DNA from: JBBDNC01 sp040877875
Lineage (GTDB): Bacteria > Bacteroidota > Rhodothermia > Balneolales > Balneolaceae
Assembly (NCBI GenBank): GCA_040877875.1
Contig: JBBDNC010000069.1
Location: forward strand, 1 to 27,565
Direction of reading: 5' to 3'
Length of the DNA: 27,565 nucleotides
The translations under genes and the position numbers were made by a program. The notes under the pieces were generated by a model, which worked only from the letters and a program-made list of their open reading frames with translations, was not told the origin of the DNA and ran no database searches. Shown here piece by piece: positions 7,083 to 14,910 of the stretch (within the stretch, counting starts at the first letter, position 1; the number at the start of each line of letters is the position of its first letter).

Positions 7083-7334
7083 TTAATTATCCAGAGGCAC
7101 CAGGATGATATCCTCGAAATCCAGGTCCAGCTCATCGAATACCGGCCCGGCGAGTTCTTCAATTTCATTTTCTTCGAATTCCCCCAATCCTTCCAGCTCT
7201 ATATAGAGTGTCTGGTTCATCTCATCCAGATAATAGCGGTAGTCAGTGGATTCAAATACATCTGCAAGGATCTTGACAAGAAATTCCACATCTTCCTGCC
7301 AGGCTTCAAATTCCGATTCGTTTGTCTCTGTCAT
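7083..7334 (-). CDS. Small, strongly acidic protein of unknown function
   Basis: This 83-residue protein has 27 Asp or Glu residues against only two basic ones (K21, R33), giving a net charge near -25. It has no signal peptide, no membrane segment and no cysteine. The pattern alternates aromatic and acidic residues, and the C-terminal third (FDELDLDFEDIILVPLD) could form beta strands. I do not recognise the family. It lies 162 bases upstream of the threonine-synthase fusion on the same strand, so the two could share a transcript, but the gap is long and holds the possible leader peptide. No Shine-Dalgarno is seen. The clean open frame and biased composition favour a real gene. Confidence 0.6.
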   Translation of the reverse strand: MTETNESEFEAWQEDVEFLVKILADVFESTDYRYYLDEMNQTLYIELEGLGEFEENEIEELAGPVFDELDLDFEDIILVPLDN

Positions 7335-7394
7335 CTTTTGTATGCTGAAATTTGCGGATCCGTGAGGATGGAGTTCAGTTTTTTTTGATTATAA

Positions 7395-7544
7395 GAAGGC
7401 TTTGCAAAACTTGGGATTTGGTTCAAGATTAAGGCCTGTCCGCCAGCCGGCGGATTAAAACCGCAGCATATTAGCTATATGTGAGGATTTTAAAATTTCG
7501 ATAACGCAAAGATTGGGCAAAAGACCGGGTTTTGCAAAGCCTTC
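7395..7544. mobile_element. MITE-like element, 150 bp, with 16-bp terminal inverted repeats and 5-bp target duplication
   Basis: GAAGGCTTTGCAAAAC (7395-7410) is repeated as an exact reverse complement at 7529-7544. The pair is flanked on both sides by TATAA (7390-7394 and 7545-7549), as expected of a target-site duplication. The interior has no coding frame of note and holds a hairpin, TCCGCC-AGCC-GGCGGA (7439-7454). It sits in the divergent promoter gap between the acidic-protein gene and anmK, ending 23 bases before the anmK start. The parent transposase is not in the window. Confidence 0.7.
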
Positions 7545-7567
7545 TATAAAATATTGAAACATAGCCG

Positions 7568-8743
7568 ATGAACAAATGGATTAAAAAACTTGCCGGTTTG
7601 GCTGAAAAACCGGAGCGAACAGTGCTCGGATTAATGAGCGGGACGTCGATGGACGGGATGGACGCTGCGCTTTGTACGATACGAAATTCTGGAATGGATA
7701 CGGACTTTGAACTCAGAAAATTCGAATCTGTGCCCGTTGAGCTATCTCTTCGCAGCCAATTTCAGGAACTTGCCTGGAATCCGGAGAGTCGTGTCGGGAA
7801 AGTGCTCAAATTTGAAGCGGATCTTGCTAAGCATTGGATACAAAATATAGACAAGTGTCTGGACATCTGGGGGATCAAGCCGGGGGAAGTGGACCTGATT
7901 GCGAGTCACGGTCAAACTTTGCTGCACCAGCCGGATTCAGAAACAGGCTTGCATACGACTCTTCAGATTGTAGACGGCGACCATCTCGCAGCCGGTACCG
8001 GTATCCTGACTGTCAGTGATTTCCGGCAGAAGCACATTGCGGCAGGATTTGAGGGAGCTCCGCTTGCCCCGTTGGGAGAGGTTCTTTTGTTTACGGATAA
8101 CCGGGAGTATCGGGTCTTGTTGAACCTCGGTGGAATTGCCAATTTTACGATTTTGCCGGCTCATGACGAAAATGTGGAAATCCCCTTTGCTACGGATTGC
8201 GGTCCGGCGAATACCCTGATGGACGAGGCCGTCAAACGCTTGCTTCCAGGCCAGACGTTCGATCCGGAGGGATCGATTGCAAGACGGGGAAAGGTCAATG
8301 AAAAGCTCCTGGAACAGTTTCTGTCTCACAAGTTTTTTGACCGGAATTTCCCAAAATCAACCGGCCAGGAAGAGTTCAACTGGAGTTGGGTGGAAGAGAT
8401 GATCCGGCCGGTTCTGTCCGAATTGAAAACACCGGATTTGCTGGCCACCCTGGCCGAGCTGACAGCCGTTACGGTTGCCCGTGCCATTCGGGAGAACATG
8501 GGCGAAGGTCAGGATTTTGTCGTTTATGTGAGCGGCGGGGGCTGGAACAACCGAACCCTGATCGAGCGGCTCCGATTCCAACTTCCGGAGACGAAGTTCA
8601 GGTCGAGCTCCGAACTTGGTATCGATCCGGAAGCAAAGGAAGCCGTATTGTTTGCGGTGTTTGCCAATGAATTGGTGGCAGGGAATGGGTGGATCACGGG
8701 CAACGGTGAACGGTTGACAATAGGAAAGATCAGCTTGCCGTAA
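7568..8743 (+). CDS. anmK: Anhydro-N-acetylmuramic acid kinase
   Basis: This cytoplasmic enzyme opens and phosphorylates 1,6-anhydro-MurNAc during recycling of cell-wall fragments, giving MurNAc-6-phosphate. The 391-residue protein shows the family motifs in order: GLMSGTSMDGMDAAL (21-35, phosphate binding), IASHGQT (111-117), LQIVDGDHLA (132-141), DFRQKHIAAGFEGAPL (151-166), LNLGGIANFT (185-194) and DCGPANTLMD (210-219), whose D210 is the likely catalytic base. The loop reads AAGFEGAP where many members have AAGGQGAP. No murQ is visible nearby. A MITE-like insertion ends 23 bases before the ATG, so its promoter may lie inside that element. The following 258 bases (8744-9001) separate it from a convergent gene and hold nothing I recognise. 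Confidence 0.95.
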   Translation: MNKWIKKLAGLAEKPERTVLGLMSGTSMDGMDAALCTIRNSGMDTDFELRKFESVPVELSLRSQFQELAWNPESRVGKVLKFEADLAKHWIQNIDKCLDIWGIKPGEVDLIASHGQTLLHQPDSETGLHTTLQIVDGDHLAAGTGILTVSDFRQKHIAAGFEGAPLAPLGEVLLFTDNREYRVLLNLGGIANFTILPAHDENVEIPFATDCGPANTLMDEAVKRLLPGQTFDPEGSIARRGKVNEKLLEQFLSHKFFDRNFPKSTGQEEFNWSWVEEMIRPVLSELKTPDLLATLAELTAVTVARAIRENMGEGQDFVVYVSGGGWNNRTLIERLRFQLPETKFRSSSELGIDPEAKEAVLFAVFANELVAGNGWITGNGERLTIGKISLP

Positions 8744-9001
8744 ACCGGGAACAACTTATATAGGAATCATTTGATCGATGGAATTTCCCTTCCTGTTTGT
8801 CAGCCCTTGAAACACGGACGATTACCGAATGCAAGGGTTATAAAAAGGAGCAGAGAACGGGGAACAGGCCCTTCTTTAGCCAGTTGTAAATGACCGGGAC
8901 GGATAATCTTGCTGCAGCACAAAGAGAGGGCGGCTGCAGATCTTTTTGAATAATATACCGGCTGGGGGAGAGGGGTGAAAAAACCAACCCCGGAACAGAT
9001 C

Positions 9002-9904
9002 TTATGCCAGGAAATGATCTGCAAGTTGTTGATAGGATTCGATGAGTCTCCGGCGGAGAGGCTGACTCTTCTCGAAAATCTGTTTTTGTTTTTTTGCATA
9101 CTCTATACGCCCGGCTTCTGTTTCAATTTTTATAGGTCTGAGCCCATGCAGGCACAGGTCGTAGGGGCTGGCCTGCATGTCGAAGTACCGGGCTTCCAAT
9201 GCCAGAAGAAATGCCTCTCGAATGATCTCGCTCGAGATCCAGGGATACATTTTAAACGCCCATTTATAAAGATCCATATTGGTATGAATACAGCCGGGCT
9301 GCTCATTTTGGTGAAAGTTTTCGCGGCTGAGCGTGTGTCGGTTCATCGGCCGGGCTTTCGAAGTAAAAAAACGGTATGCGTCGAAATGGGTGCAAAGCAG
9401 GGGGCGGGACTCCACAAATTCTGCGATCTCTTTGCCGGACAGGCGCAGGGGAATCTCATCGTGCCGGACGTTTTCAGCACGGTAGACCATCGCCCATTCA
9501 TGCATCCCCAGACAGCCGAAGGAGGGAGTTCGGGAGACACTTTCTTTTAGGAGTTTCAAAATCCAGCGTAGTGAACTCAATCGATTGCCCGGAAATAGTG
9601 TGGGGTCAAGCCTGGCAAAACCGTTTGAAACCGATAATTCACTGAGTTCCGGCCAGGGTTCGCCGGCTGGGTCCAGGGCTGCACCGAAACCGGGTGACCA
9701 TCGCTGTAAACGGGCAGGACGAAAAGCATAATACTCAAATAAAAAATCAACAACAGGGTCTTTTATCTGCCTGGATCGTTTTTCAAGATACGGATTCAGG
9801 ATTTCAGCGAGAACCTGACGGTGGTGTTCCTGCATTGAGGTCCATTTACCGGCCGGGAGTACATGTTGAATTGAATCCGGCATATTTGTCTGGGAGATCT
9901 TCAT
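9002..9904 (-). CDS. Conserved protein of the family often labelled '3-methyladenine DNA glycosylase'
   Basis: I recognise blocks of a conserved family whose members often carry the label 3-methyladenine DNA glycosylase, a label I consider unproven. From the ATG at 9904 it has 300 residues. Conserved stretches, numbered in the longer frame that begins at 9997 (subtract 31), are HHRQV (58-62), YYAFRPARLQRWSPG (89-103), GMHEWAMVYR (164-173), CTHFDAYRFFT (202-212), EQPGCIHTNMDLYKWA (232-247) and SPYDL (277-281). Many invariant His, Asp, Glu and Arg residues suggest an enzyme active site, perhaps metal-binding. There is no helix-hairpin-helix motif as in classical DNA glycosylases. The frame can extend to a TTG at 9997, but a promoter overlapping that position favours the ATG at 9904. 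The downstream neighbour is convergent anmK. Confidence 0.75.
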   Translation of the reverse strand: MKISQTNMPDSIQHVLPAGKWTSMQEHHRQVLAEILNPYLEKRSRQIKDPVVDFLFEYYAFRPARLQRWSPGFGAALDPAGEPWPELSELSVSNGFARLDPTLFPGNRLSSLRWILKLLKESVSRTPSFGCLGMHEWAMVYRAENVRHDEIPLRLSGKEIAEFVESRPLLCTHFDAYRFFTSKARPMNRHTLSRENFHQNEQPGCIHTNMDLYKWAFKMYPWISSEIIREAFLLALEARYFDMQASPYDLCLHGLRPIKIETEAGRIEYAKKQKQIFEKSQPLRRRLIESYQQLADHFLA

Positions 9905-9994
9905 TGTTTGAAATAATTCGTCAGTCTTGTACCTGTCTGGTTGTATCCAACAATCGCTATGACTGTCCTTTCCGTCGGCACTGCCTGCATTTGA

Positions 9995-10023
9995 CAAATA
10001 CTCAGGTTCACAGGATATGTCAA
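9995..10023 (-). promoter_or_regulatory. Sigma-70-like promoter for the minus-strand conserved gene
   Basis: Read on the minus strand, TTGACA (10023-10018) and TATTTG (10000-9995) are separated by exactly 17 bases. Transcription would start near 9988, downstream of the TTG at 9997 and upstream of the ATG at 9904, so it also decides the start codon of that gene. The boxes overlap an inverted repeat, TTTGACA...TGTCAAA (9990-10024). Confidence 0.5.
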
Positions 10024-10140
10024 AAGAATATTCGTGTCAACCTTTTAACTCCCTTGCAAATTACGGTTTTCTGTGATCCGACTTTCTGTTATCATCTTGT
10101 TCACAGGGATATTTTCCAATCCTGACATTCCTTCTTGACC

Positions 10141-11019
10141 ATGATCCGCTTCATTATTCATCTTCGGTTGCATTATCAGTTATTTATCCTGTCAGGTGGA
10201 TATTTATTGGGCGGAGTATGGGTCTCCGATCTGGATCTGACAAACTTCTGGCTACAATTTTTGAATGTACACATCCTATTGTACGGGGGAGCCACAGCCT
10301 TCAATTCATGGTGGGACAAAGACGAGGGCCCCATTGGAGGATTGAAAAATCCGCCTGAGATGGAACCGTGGATGCGGGAGCTTTCTCTCCTGATACAGTT
10401 TGCGGGGCTGATCTGGGCATTTTCTGCCGGCAGAGGCTTTGCGGTGGTTTATGGAGTAAGTATGGTATTTTTTTGGCTTTACTCTACGCCTCTTGCACGC
10501 TGGAAAGGGTCTCCGGTGTTAAGCCTGGCTGCCATCGGGGTCAGCACCGGAACAAATTCGGTATTGCTGGGTGCATTTGCCGGAGGAGGAACTCTGACGT
10601 TCGAACTTCTGATGGCTGCGGCAGGTTCGGGGCTCATCCTGTTAAGTCTTTATCCCGTTTCACAAATATACCAGATCGAAGAAGACCGGAAGAGAGGAGA
10701 TGAAACCTTTGCAGCCCGCTTTGGTATTCAGGGGGTTCAGCGGTTTTTTGCCCTTGCATTTATCACTGGAATCGGCCTGATTGCATTCTCATTGTTCGAA
10801 GAAATGCGGTATATTTCAATCAGTTTTGCAGGCGTGGGAACGGTTGCCTGGTTGCTTCTTCTTTTTTGGGTTTATCACCTCAAAGCGGAAAAAGAAGAAT
10901 ATGACGAAGTAATGAAAATCAAATTCGTCGCGTCTTTACTATTCGTAATGTTCCTCCTTCTGGTTCTATCGGCTCGGCACTTGAGTCATGGAATAGAATG
11001 GACAGACACTTTGTTCTAA
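10141..11019 (+). CDS. UbiA-family membrane prenyltransferase
   Basis: This is a membrane-embedded enzyme of the family that joins a prenyl chain to an acceptor in quinone, chlorophyll or carotenoid-type synthesis. From the ATG at 10141 it has 292 residues and about eight or nine hydrophobic segments. The first Asp-rich motif reads NSWWDKDEGPIGG (from N55), a variant of NDxxDxxxD. The second is YQIEEDRKRGDET, with D182 and D187, close to that seen in homogentisate-, chlorophyll- and UbiA-like members. No quinone genes are adjacent, so the acceptor is unknown. A TTG at 10135 is also possible as start, two codons earlier; neither has a Shine-Dalgarno. The next gene follows after 49 bases on the same strand. 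Confidence 0.88.
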   Translation: MIRFIIHLRLHYQLFILSGGYLLGGVWVSDLDLTNFWLQFLNVHILLYGGATAFNSWWDKDEGPIGGLKNPPEMEPWMRELSLLIQFAGLIWAFSAGRGFAVVYGVSMVFFWLYSTPLARWKGSPVLSLAAIGVSTGTNSVLLGAFAGGGTLTFELLMAAAGSGLILLSLYPVSQIYQIEEDRKRGDETFAARFGIQGVQRFFALAFITGIGLIAFSLFEEMRYISISFAGVGTVAWLLLLFWVYHLKAEKEEYDEVMKIKFVASLLFVMFLLLVLSARHLSHGIEWTDTLF

Positions 11020-11068
11020 AAGTGAGAAGAGTATACAGAGAAAGTAAATTCAAATACGGATTCCGACT

Positions 11069-11689
11069 ATGACGATTACAAAAGAGCTTATTTCCCCTGA
11101 AATCATTGAGAGCGCCTACACGTATGAGCAATATGTGGATCTGGTCGAGAAACTTCTAAATGAGGATAAAACCACGGGCGAAAATCACTCGGAGTCCATG
11201 CTTCACTATACCCGGATGAATCTGTATAGAATGAAGCGTCACGACAAACATGTAGAGCTTACGGATTCCCTGAAGCGTAAACTTCAGAACCTGGATCGCG
11301 ACATGGTATGGCTGGTTCTTACGGAAGGCTGGTGCGGTGACGCTGCTCAGAATATCCCTGTCATCAACAAGATGGCAGAGGCAACGCCGAAGATTACCCT
11401 GCGTTTGATCTTGCGTGATGAACAACTGGATATTATGGATGATTTTTTAACAGATGGAAAAAGCCGGTCGATCCCCAAGTTGATCTGCCTGGATGCAAAT
11501 TCATTTGAAGTGATCGGGACATGGGGCCCGCGTCCGGAAACCGCCCAGAAAATGACCCTGGAGATTAAAGGAATGGAAGGGGCTTCCAAAAAAGAAGCTG
11601 CCGAACGGTTGCACAAGTGGTATGCCGATAATGAAAGCCGGGAGCTGCAGCAGGAATTTGAGCAACTGCTGGATCACCTCTACGATTGA
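11069..11689 (+). CDS. Thioredoxin-like protein with a single active-site cysteine
   Basis: This 206-residue cytoplasmic protein has a thioredoxin-fold core around residues 78-160. The active site reads EGWCGDAAQ, so only C89 is present and the second cysteine of CxxC is replaced by alanine. The cis-proline lies in SIPKLIC (P136). A helical N-terminal extension of about 75 residues precedes the core. Relatives with WCGDA motifs are common in Bacteroidota; they cannot act as a classical dithiol reductase and may bind a partner or form mixed disulfides. Its stop lies 3 bases before the aminotransferase start, so the two are translationally close and almost surely co-transcribed. The functional link is unknown. 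Confidence 0.85.
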   Translation: MTITKELISPEIIESAYTYEQYVDLVEKLLNEDKTTGENHSESMLHYTRMNLYRMKRHDKHVELTDSLKRKLQNLDRDMVWLVLTEGWCGDAAQNIPVINKMAEATPKITLRLILRDEQLDIMDDFLTDGKSRSIPKLICLDANSFEVIGTWGPRPETAQKMTLEIKGMEGASKKEAAERLHKWYADNESRELQQEFEQLLDHLYD

Positions 11690-11692
11690 GTT

Positions 11693-12871
11693 ATGACTAC
11701 CTATCGGGATGCCTTCTATAAACACGTTGCACAGACCAGCGGCCACCCGATGGGGCTTGAAATCGAACGGGCAGAAGGTTCAACTATTTATACGACAGAC
11801 GGGAAAAAATATACAGACCTGATCTCCGGTATTGCAGTCAGCAGCCTGGGCCATCGTCACCCGGCCGTCGTCCGGGCGATCAGGGAACAGGTTGACCGGC
11901 ATCTGCATGTAATGGTGTACGGTGAATTTATCCAGCGCCCGCAAAGTGAGCTTGCCAAACTTCTCTGTGATCAGCTTCCGAATCCCCTGGAAAGGGTCTA
12001 TTTTGTAAACAGTGGCACAGAAGCCAATGAAGGAGCACTGAAGCTGGCTAAAAAATATACCGGCCGCAGTAAACTTGTCTCGTTTCATAACAGCTATCAC
12101 GGAGATTCTCATGGCTCATTGAGTGTCACGGGCCGGGAGGTTTACAGAGATCCCTTTCTTCCGCTGTTGCCGGGAGTTCATTTCCTGGATTTTAATCGTC
12201 CGGGACAACTTGAGGAGATCGATTCCTCAACGGCTGCAGTGATTGTCGAACCGATACAGGGAGAAGGAGGGATCATTCCGGCAGAGACTGACTGGATCCA
12301 GTCAGTAAGAAAAAGATGTAATGATGTAGGGGCACTTTTGATCTTTGACGAAATCCAGACCGGATTTTTCAGAACCGGGGAGCTGTTTGCATTTCAATAC
12401 TATGAGGTCGTTCCCGATGTTCTCTGCCTGGCCAAAGCCATGGGAGGTGGAATGCCGATGGGCGCATTTGTTTCCTCCGATGCAATTTTCAGGGTCTTTC
12501 GTGAGGATCCGCCCCTGAATCATGTTACGACGTTTGGCGGACACCCGGTGAGTTGTGCTGCGGCTTTGGCGAACCTTCAGGTACTTTTGGAAGGGGATTT
12601 CGGGAAGAAAGCTCAACGAATCGAACAACTGGCTAAAAACCGGTTAAAAGGCAGCGGTATTTGTGAGGTGCGTGGCAGAGGGGCCATGCTGGGCCTGGAA
12701 CTGGAAAGTTCTGAACTGACCCGCAGCGTAGTGGAACACTGTTTTGAACAGGGCATTATCCTCGGGTGGACCCTTCATTCGGATACCCTCATACGAATCG
12801 CCCCTCCATTGAATATTGAAGAGGAATTGCTCACAGATTGTCTGGATACGATTCTAAAAGGAATCGGCTAA
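11693..12871 (+). CDS. Class III PLP aminotransferase, acetylornithine/ornithine type
   Basis: This cytoplasmic PLP enzyme transfers the omega- or N-acetylated-ornithine amino group to 2-oxoglutarate, or does a related reaction. The 392-residue protein has the class III layout: GIAVSSLGHRHPAV (47-60), the phosphate-binding NSGTEANEGALKLA (106-119), the cofactor aspartate region IFDEIQTGFFRTG (217-229), and the PLP lysine K248 in CLAKAMGGGMPMGAF. The closing TFGGHPVSCAAALA loop is also standard. ArgD, RocD and 4-aminobutyrate enzymes share these motifs, and no arginine genes lie alongside, so I give no gene symbol. The ATG at 11693 lies 3 bases after the preceding stop. A small CTTTTTT/AAAAAAG-like hairpin right after the stop could weakly terminate transcription. 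Confidence 0.9.
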   Translation: MTTYRDAFYKHVAQTSGHPMGLEIERAEGSTIYTTDGKKYTDLISGIAVSSLGHRHPAVVRAIREQVDRHLHVMVYGEFIQRPQSELAKLLCDQLPNPLERVYFVNSGTEANEGALKLAKKYTGRSKLVSFHNSYHGDSHGSLSVTGREVYRDPFLPLLPGVHFLDFNRPGQLEEIDSSTAAVIVEPIQGEGGIIPAETDWIQSVRKRCNDVGALLIFDEIQTGFFRTGELFAFQYYEVVPDVLCLAKAMGGGMPMGAFVSSDAIFRVFREDPPLNHVTTFGGHPVSCAAALANLQVLLEGDFGKKAQRIEQLAKNRLKGSGICEVRGRGAMLGLELESSELTRSVVEHCFEQGIILGWTLHSDTLIRIAPPLNIEEELLTDCLDTILKGIG

Positions 12872-12919
12872 AGCTTTTTTAAAAAGAGGGAATGCATTTC
12901 AATTTTCGAATGATAAGTG

Positions 12920-12948
12920 TTGACAATTATTCGTTGATTTGCTATTAA
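12920..12948 (+). promoter_or_regulatory. Sigma-70-like promoter for the outer-membrane protein gene
   Basis: A consensus -35 TTGACA (12920-12925) and a -10-like TATTAA (12943-12948) are separated by exactly 17 bases. This is the best promoter in the window. It would give a leader of about 70 bases before the ATG at 13025. Confidence 0.6.
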
Positions 12949-13024
12949 AGAGCCTTGCCTGCGTTTAGAAATAACACGGGATTTTAACAAACTAACCTGC
13001 ATTTTCATTTTAAAGAATACGACT

Positions 13025-13537
13025 ATGAAAACATTAAGAACTGTGTTTCTGCTTGCATGCTTCACAATAGGAGTTGCTTTTACCGCCCATGCCCAGACAC
13101 AACTGGGTGGGGGGTTGATCTATGGAAGTGAAATTGAAAAATTGGGAATTAGAGCAGAGGGGATCCATTCGATCAATGATGATTTTCGGGTGGCAGCCGA
13201 TATCAGTTATTTTTTCCCGGATAAGGAATCAGGTGGAGGTTTTGATATATCGGCTACCTGGTGGGCGATAAATTTTAACGGTCACTATCTGTTTGTCAAT
13301 CAGGAATCTCTTCGTGCTTATGCTCTTGCCGGCCTGAACATTGGTATTATAACAGCAAAAGCCAGTTTTATGGGGGAATCCGAATCAGAAAGTGAATCGG
13401 AACTTGGCTTGAATCTGGGAGGCGGCATAGAAATTCCTGTAAATACGGTCTCACTTTTCGGAGAGTTAAAAGCTGCCGGCCTGGGTGGCGATGGCGAACA
13501 GTTGGTTTTAGGAGCAGGAGTTCGGGTTCGAATTTAG
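13025..13537 (+). CDS. Small outer-membrane beta-barrel protein
   Basis: The 170-residue protein begins with a typical Sec signal peptide (MKTLRTVFLLACFTIGVAF, cleavage likely after AHA at residue 23). The mature part alternates polar and hydrophobic residues in short strands (GGGLIYGSEIEKLGIRAEGIHSI, then FRVAADISYFF) separated by turns, and ends in VRVRI, which fits the C-terminal strand of an outer-membrane barrel (about eight strands). A loop near residue 120 carries an ESESESESE run, encoded by near-identical GAATCNGA-type triplet pairs and prone to length change. The ligand or role is unknown; general porin-like or OmpA/OmpW-style small barrels are the nearest idea. Its own promoter lies upstream, so it is probably a single-gene unit. 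Confidence 0.8.
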   Translation: MKTLRTVFLLACFTIGVAFTAHAQTQLGGGLIYGSEIEKLGIRAEGIHSINDDFRVAADISYFFPDKESGGGFDISATWWAINFNGHYLFVNQESLRAYALAGLNIGIITAKASFMGESESESESELGLNLGGGIEIPVNTVSLFGELKAAGLGGDGEQLVLGAGVRVRI

Positions 13538-13652
13538 TAGTTAAAGGGGCTGGGGTCCGGGTTCTGATTTAAGTGAATGACGGCTGCGTCTTTCTTGTTA
13601 TATTTTTTCAAAGTCTCAATGTGTTGAAATCTTAATTAATAATACGATAATT

Positions 13653-14234
13653 ATGGCTTCAGTTAATTCAACGATGTTGGAGTTGGGTACAAAAGCTCCC
13701 GATTTTCAACTGAAAGATGTAAGAACAGGTAAACAGGTTTCACTGAGTGACTATAAAGGGAATCAAGCTCTTTTGGTTATGTTTATTTGCAACCACTGCC
13801 CCTATGTTAAAAATATCAAGGAAGGCCTGGTCAAATATGCCAGTGACTATCAGCCAAAAGGTGCCGGAATCGTAGCGATCAGCTCGAATGATGTGGAGAA
13901 TTATCCGGATGACAGCCCTTCGAAAATGAAGGAAGATGCCGAAAAATTCGACTATCCGTTTCCGTATCTTTATGACGAAACTCAGGAAGTTGCACAAGCT
14001 TATCATGCAGCTTGTACCCCTGATTTCTATTTGTTTAATGAACGGCACGAGTTGGTTTACCGGGGACAATTTGATGACAGCCGCCCGAAAAACGACAAAC
14101 CGGTTACGGGCAAGGACTTGAGGGACGCTACGGATAAGGTGTTGAATAATGAACCGGTTCCTGAAGAGCAGACCCCGAGTATTGGTTGCAATATCAAATG
14201 GAAAAAAGGCAATGAGCCCGCTTACTTCGGGTAA
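13653..14234 (+). CDS. Thioredoxin/peroxiredoxin-fold protein with CNHC active site
   Basis: This 193-residue protein is of the AhpC/TSA-like thioredoxin group. It opens with LGTKAPDFQLKDVRTGK (11-27), the standard beginning of peroxiredoxin and TlpA folds. The active site FICNHCPYVKN holds C46 and C49, followed by C121 in the AACTPDF loop, where the cis-proline sits (TP). A fourth cysteine, C179, lies near the C-terminus (SIGCNIKWK), a block common in this subgroup. There is no signal peptide, so it acts in the cytoplasm, probably as a thiol reductase or peroxidase. It lies 11 bases upstream of pdxH on the same strand, suggesting a shared transcript. Confidence 0.85.
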   Translation: MASVNSTMLELGTKAPDFQLKDVRTGKQVSLSDYKGNQALLVMFICNHCPYVKNIKEGLVKYASDYQPKGAGIVAISSNDVENYPDDSPSKMKEDAEKFDYPFPYLYDETQEVAQAYHAACTPDFYLFNERHELVYRGQFDDSRPKNDKPVTGKDLRDATDKVLNNEPVPEEQTPSIGCNIKWKKGNEPAYFG

Positions 14235-14245
14235 GTAATTCTGAC

Positions 14246-14893
14246 ATGGAGAAAACAAAGATAGCTGATATTCGCCGCTCATACAGAAAGGGTGGATTGG
14301 TTGAAGAGGGTCTGCCCGAAAGCCCGGTTAAACTATTCGAACAATGGTTGAGCGAAGCGGTGGCTACCGAAGATGCTGAGCCGAACGTCATGTCTCTGGC
14401 CACCGTGGATGAGCACGGCAGGCCGGATGTTCGCCAGGTGCTTCTCAAGGGCGTGGAAGAGGACGCTATCCTGTTTTTTACAAACTACCGGAGCCGGAAA
14501 GCACAAAATCTTTCAAATAACCCATACGCTACCTGTTGTTTCTGGTGGCCGGGCCTGGAGCGGCAAGTTCGTCTTGACGGACCTGTGGGAAAAGTAAGCC
14601 GGGAGATCAGCGAATCTTATTTCGCCACCCGGCCCCGGGAAAGTCAAATCGGGGCCTGGGCTTCCGATCAGAGCCGGCCTGTTGAAAACCGGCAAGTGTT
14701 AGAGGAGGAATTTGAAAAATATCAGGCGAAATTTGAAGGCCGGGAGGTTCCCATGCCGGAATATTGGGGGGGATATCGGTTGAAGATAGAGAATATGGAA
14801 TTTTGGCAGGGAAGGCCCGGCCGCCTTCATGACCGCATATTATACAGCTTCGCAAGTAAAAACAAGTGGGACAGGGTTCGCCTGGCACCCTGA
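14246..14893 (+). CDS. pdxH: Pyridoxine/pyridoxamine 5'-phosphate oxidase
   Basis: This FMN enzyme makes pyridoxal 5'-phosphate from pyridoxine or pyridoxamine phosphate, in the cytoplasm. The 215-residue length is normal. Signatures are RQVLLKGVEEDAILFFTNYRS, starting near residue 63 (FMN and substrate binding), ATCCFWWPGLERQVRLDG (about 94-111), ATRPRESQIGAWAS (about 126-139) and the C-terminal signature YWGGYRLKIENMEFWQGRPG with the active-site RLHDR. The product PLP is the cofactor of four enzymes in this window (two threonine-synthase types, the aminotransferase and none of their direct neighbours), but the gene is not in an operon with them. It is followed after 17 bases by trmB on the same strand. 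There is no clear Shine-Dalgarno. Confidence 0.96.
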   Translation: MEKTKIADIRRSYRKGGLVEEGLPESPVKLFEQWLSEAVATEDAEPNVMSLATVDEHGRPDVRQVLLKGVEEDAILFFTNYRSRKAQNLSNNPYATCCFWWPGLERQVRLDGPVGKVSREISESYFATRPRESQIGAWASDQSRPVENRQVLEEEFEKYQAKFEGREVPMPEYWGGYRLKIENMEFWQGRPGRLHDRILYSFASKNKWDRVRLAP

Positions 14894-14910
14894 AGGACCG
14901 GGACTCAACG

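Noticed and set aside
7718..8066. The AAGFEGAP loop of AnmK, differing from AAGGQGAP, as a sign of a lost activity.
   Set aside because: I recall a branch of AnmK proteins in this group with a similar DFRQKH loop, and the other motifs including D210 are intact, so I treat it as a subfamily trait.
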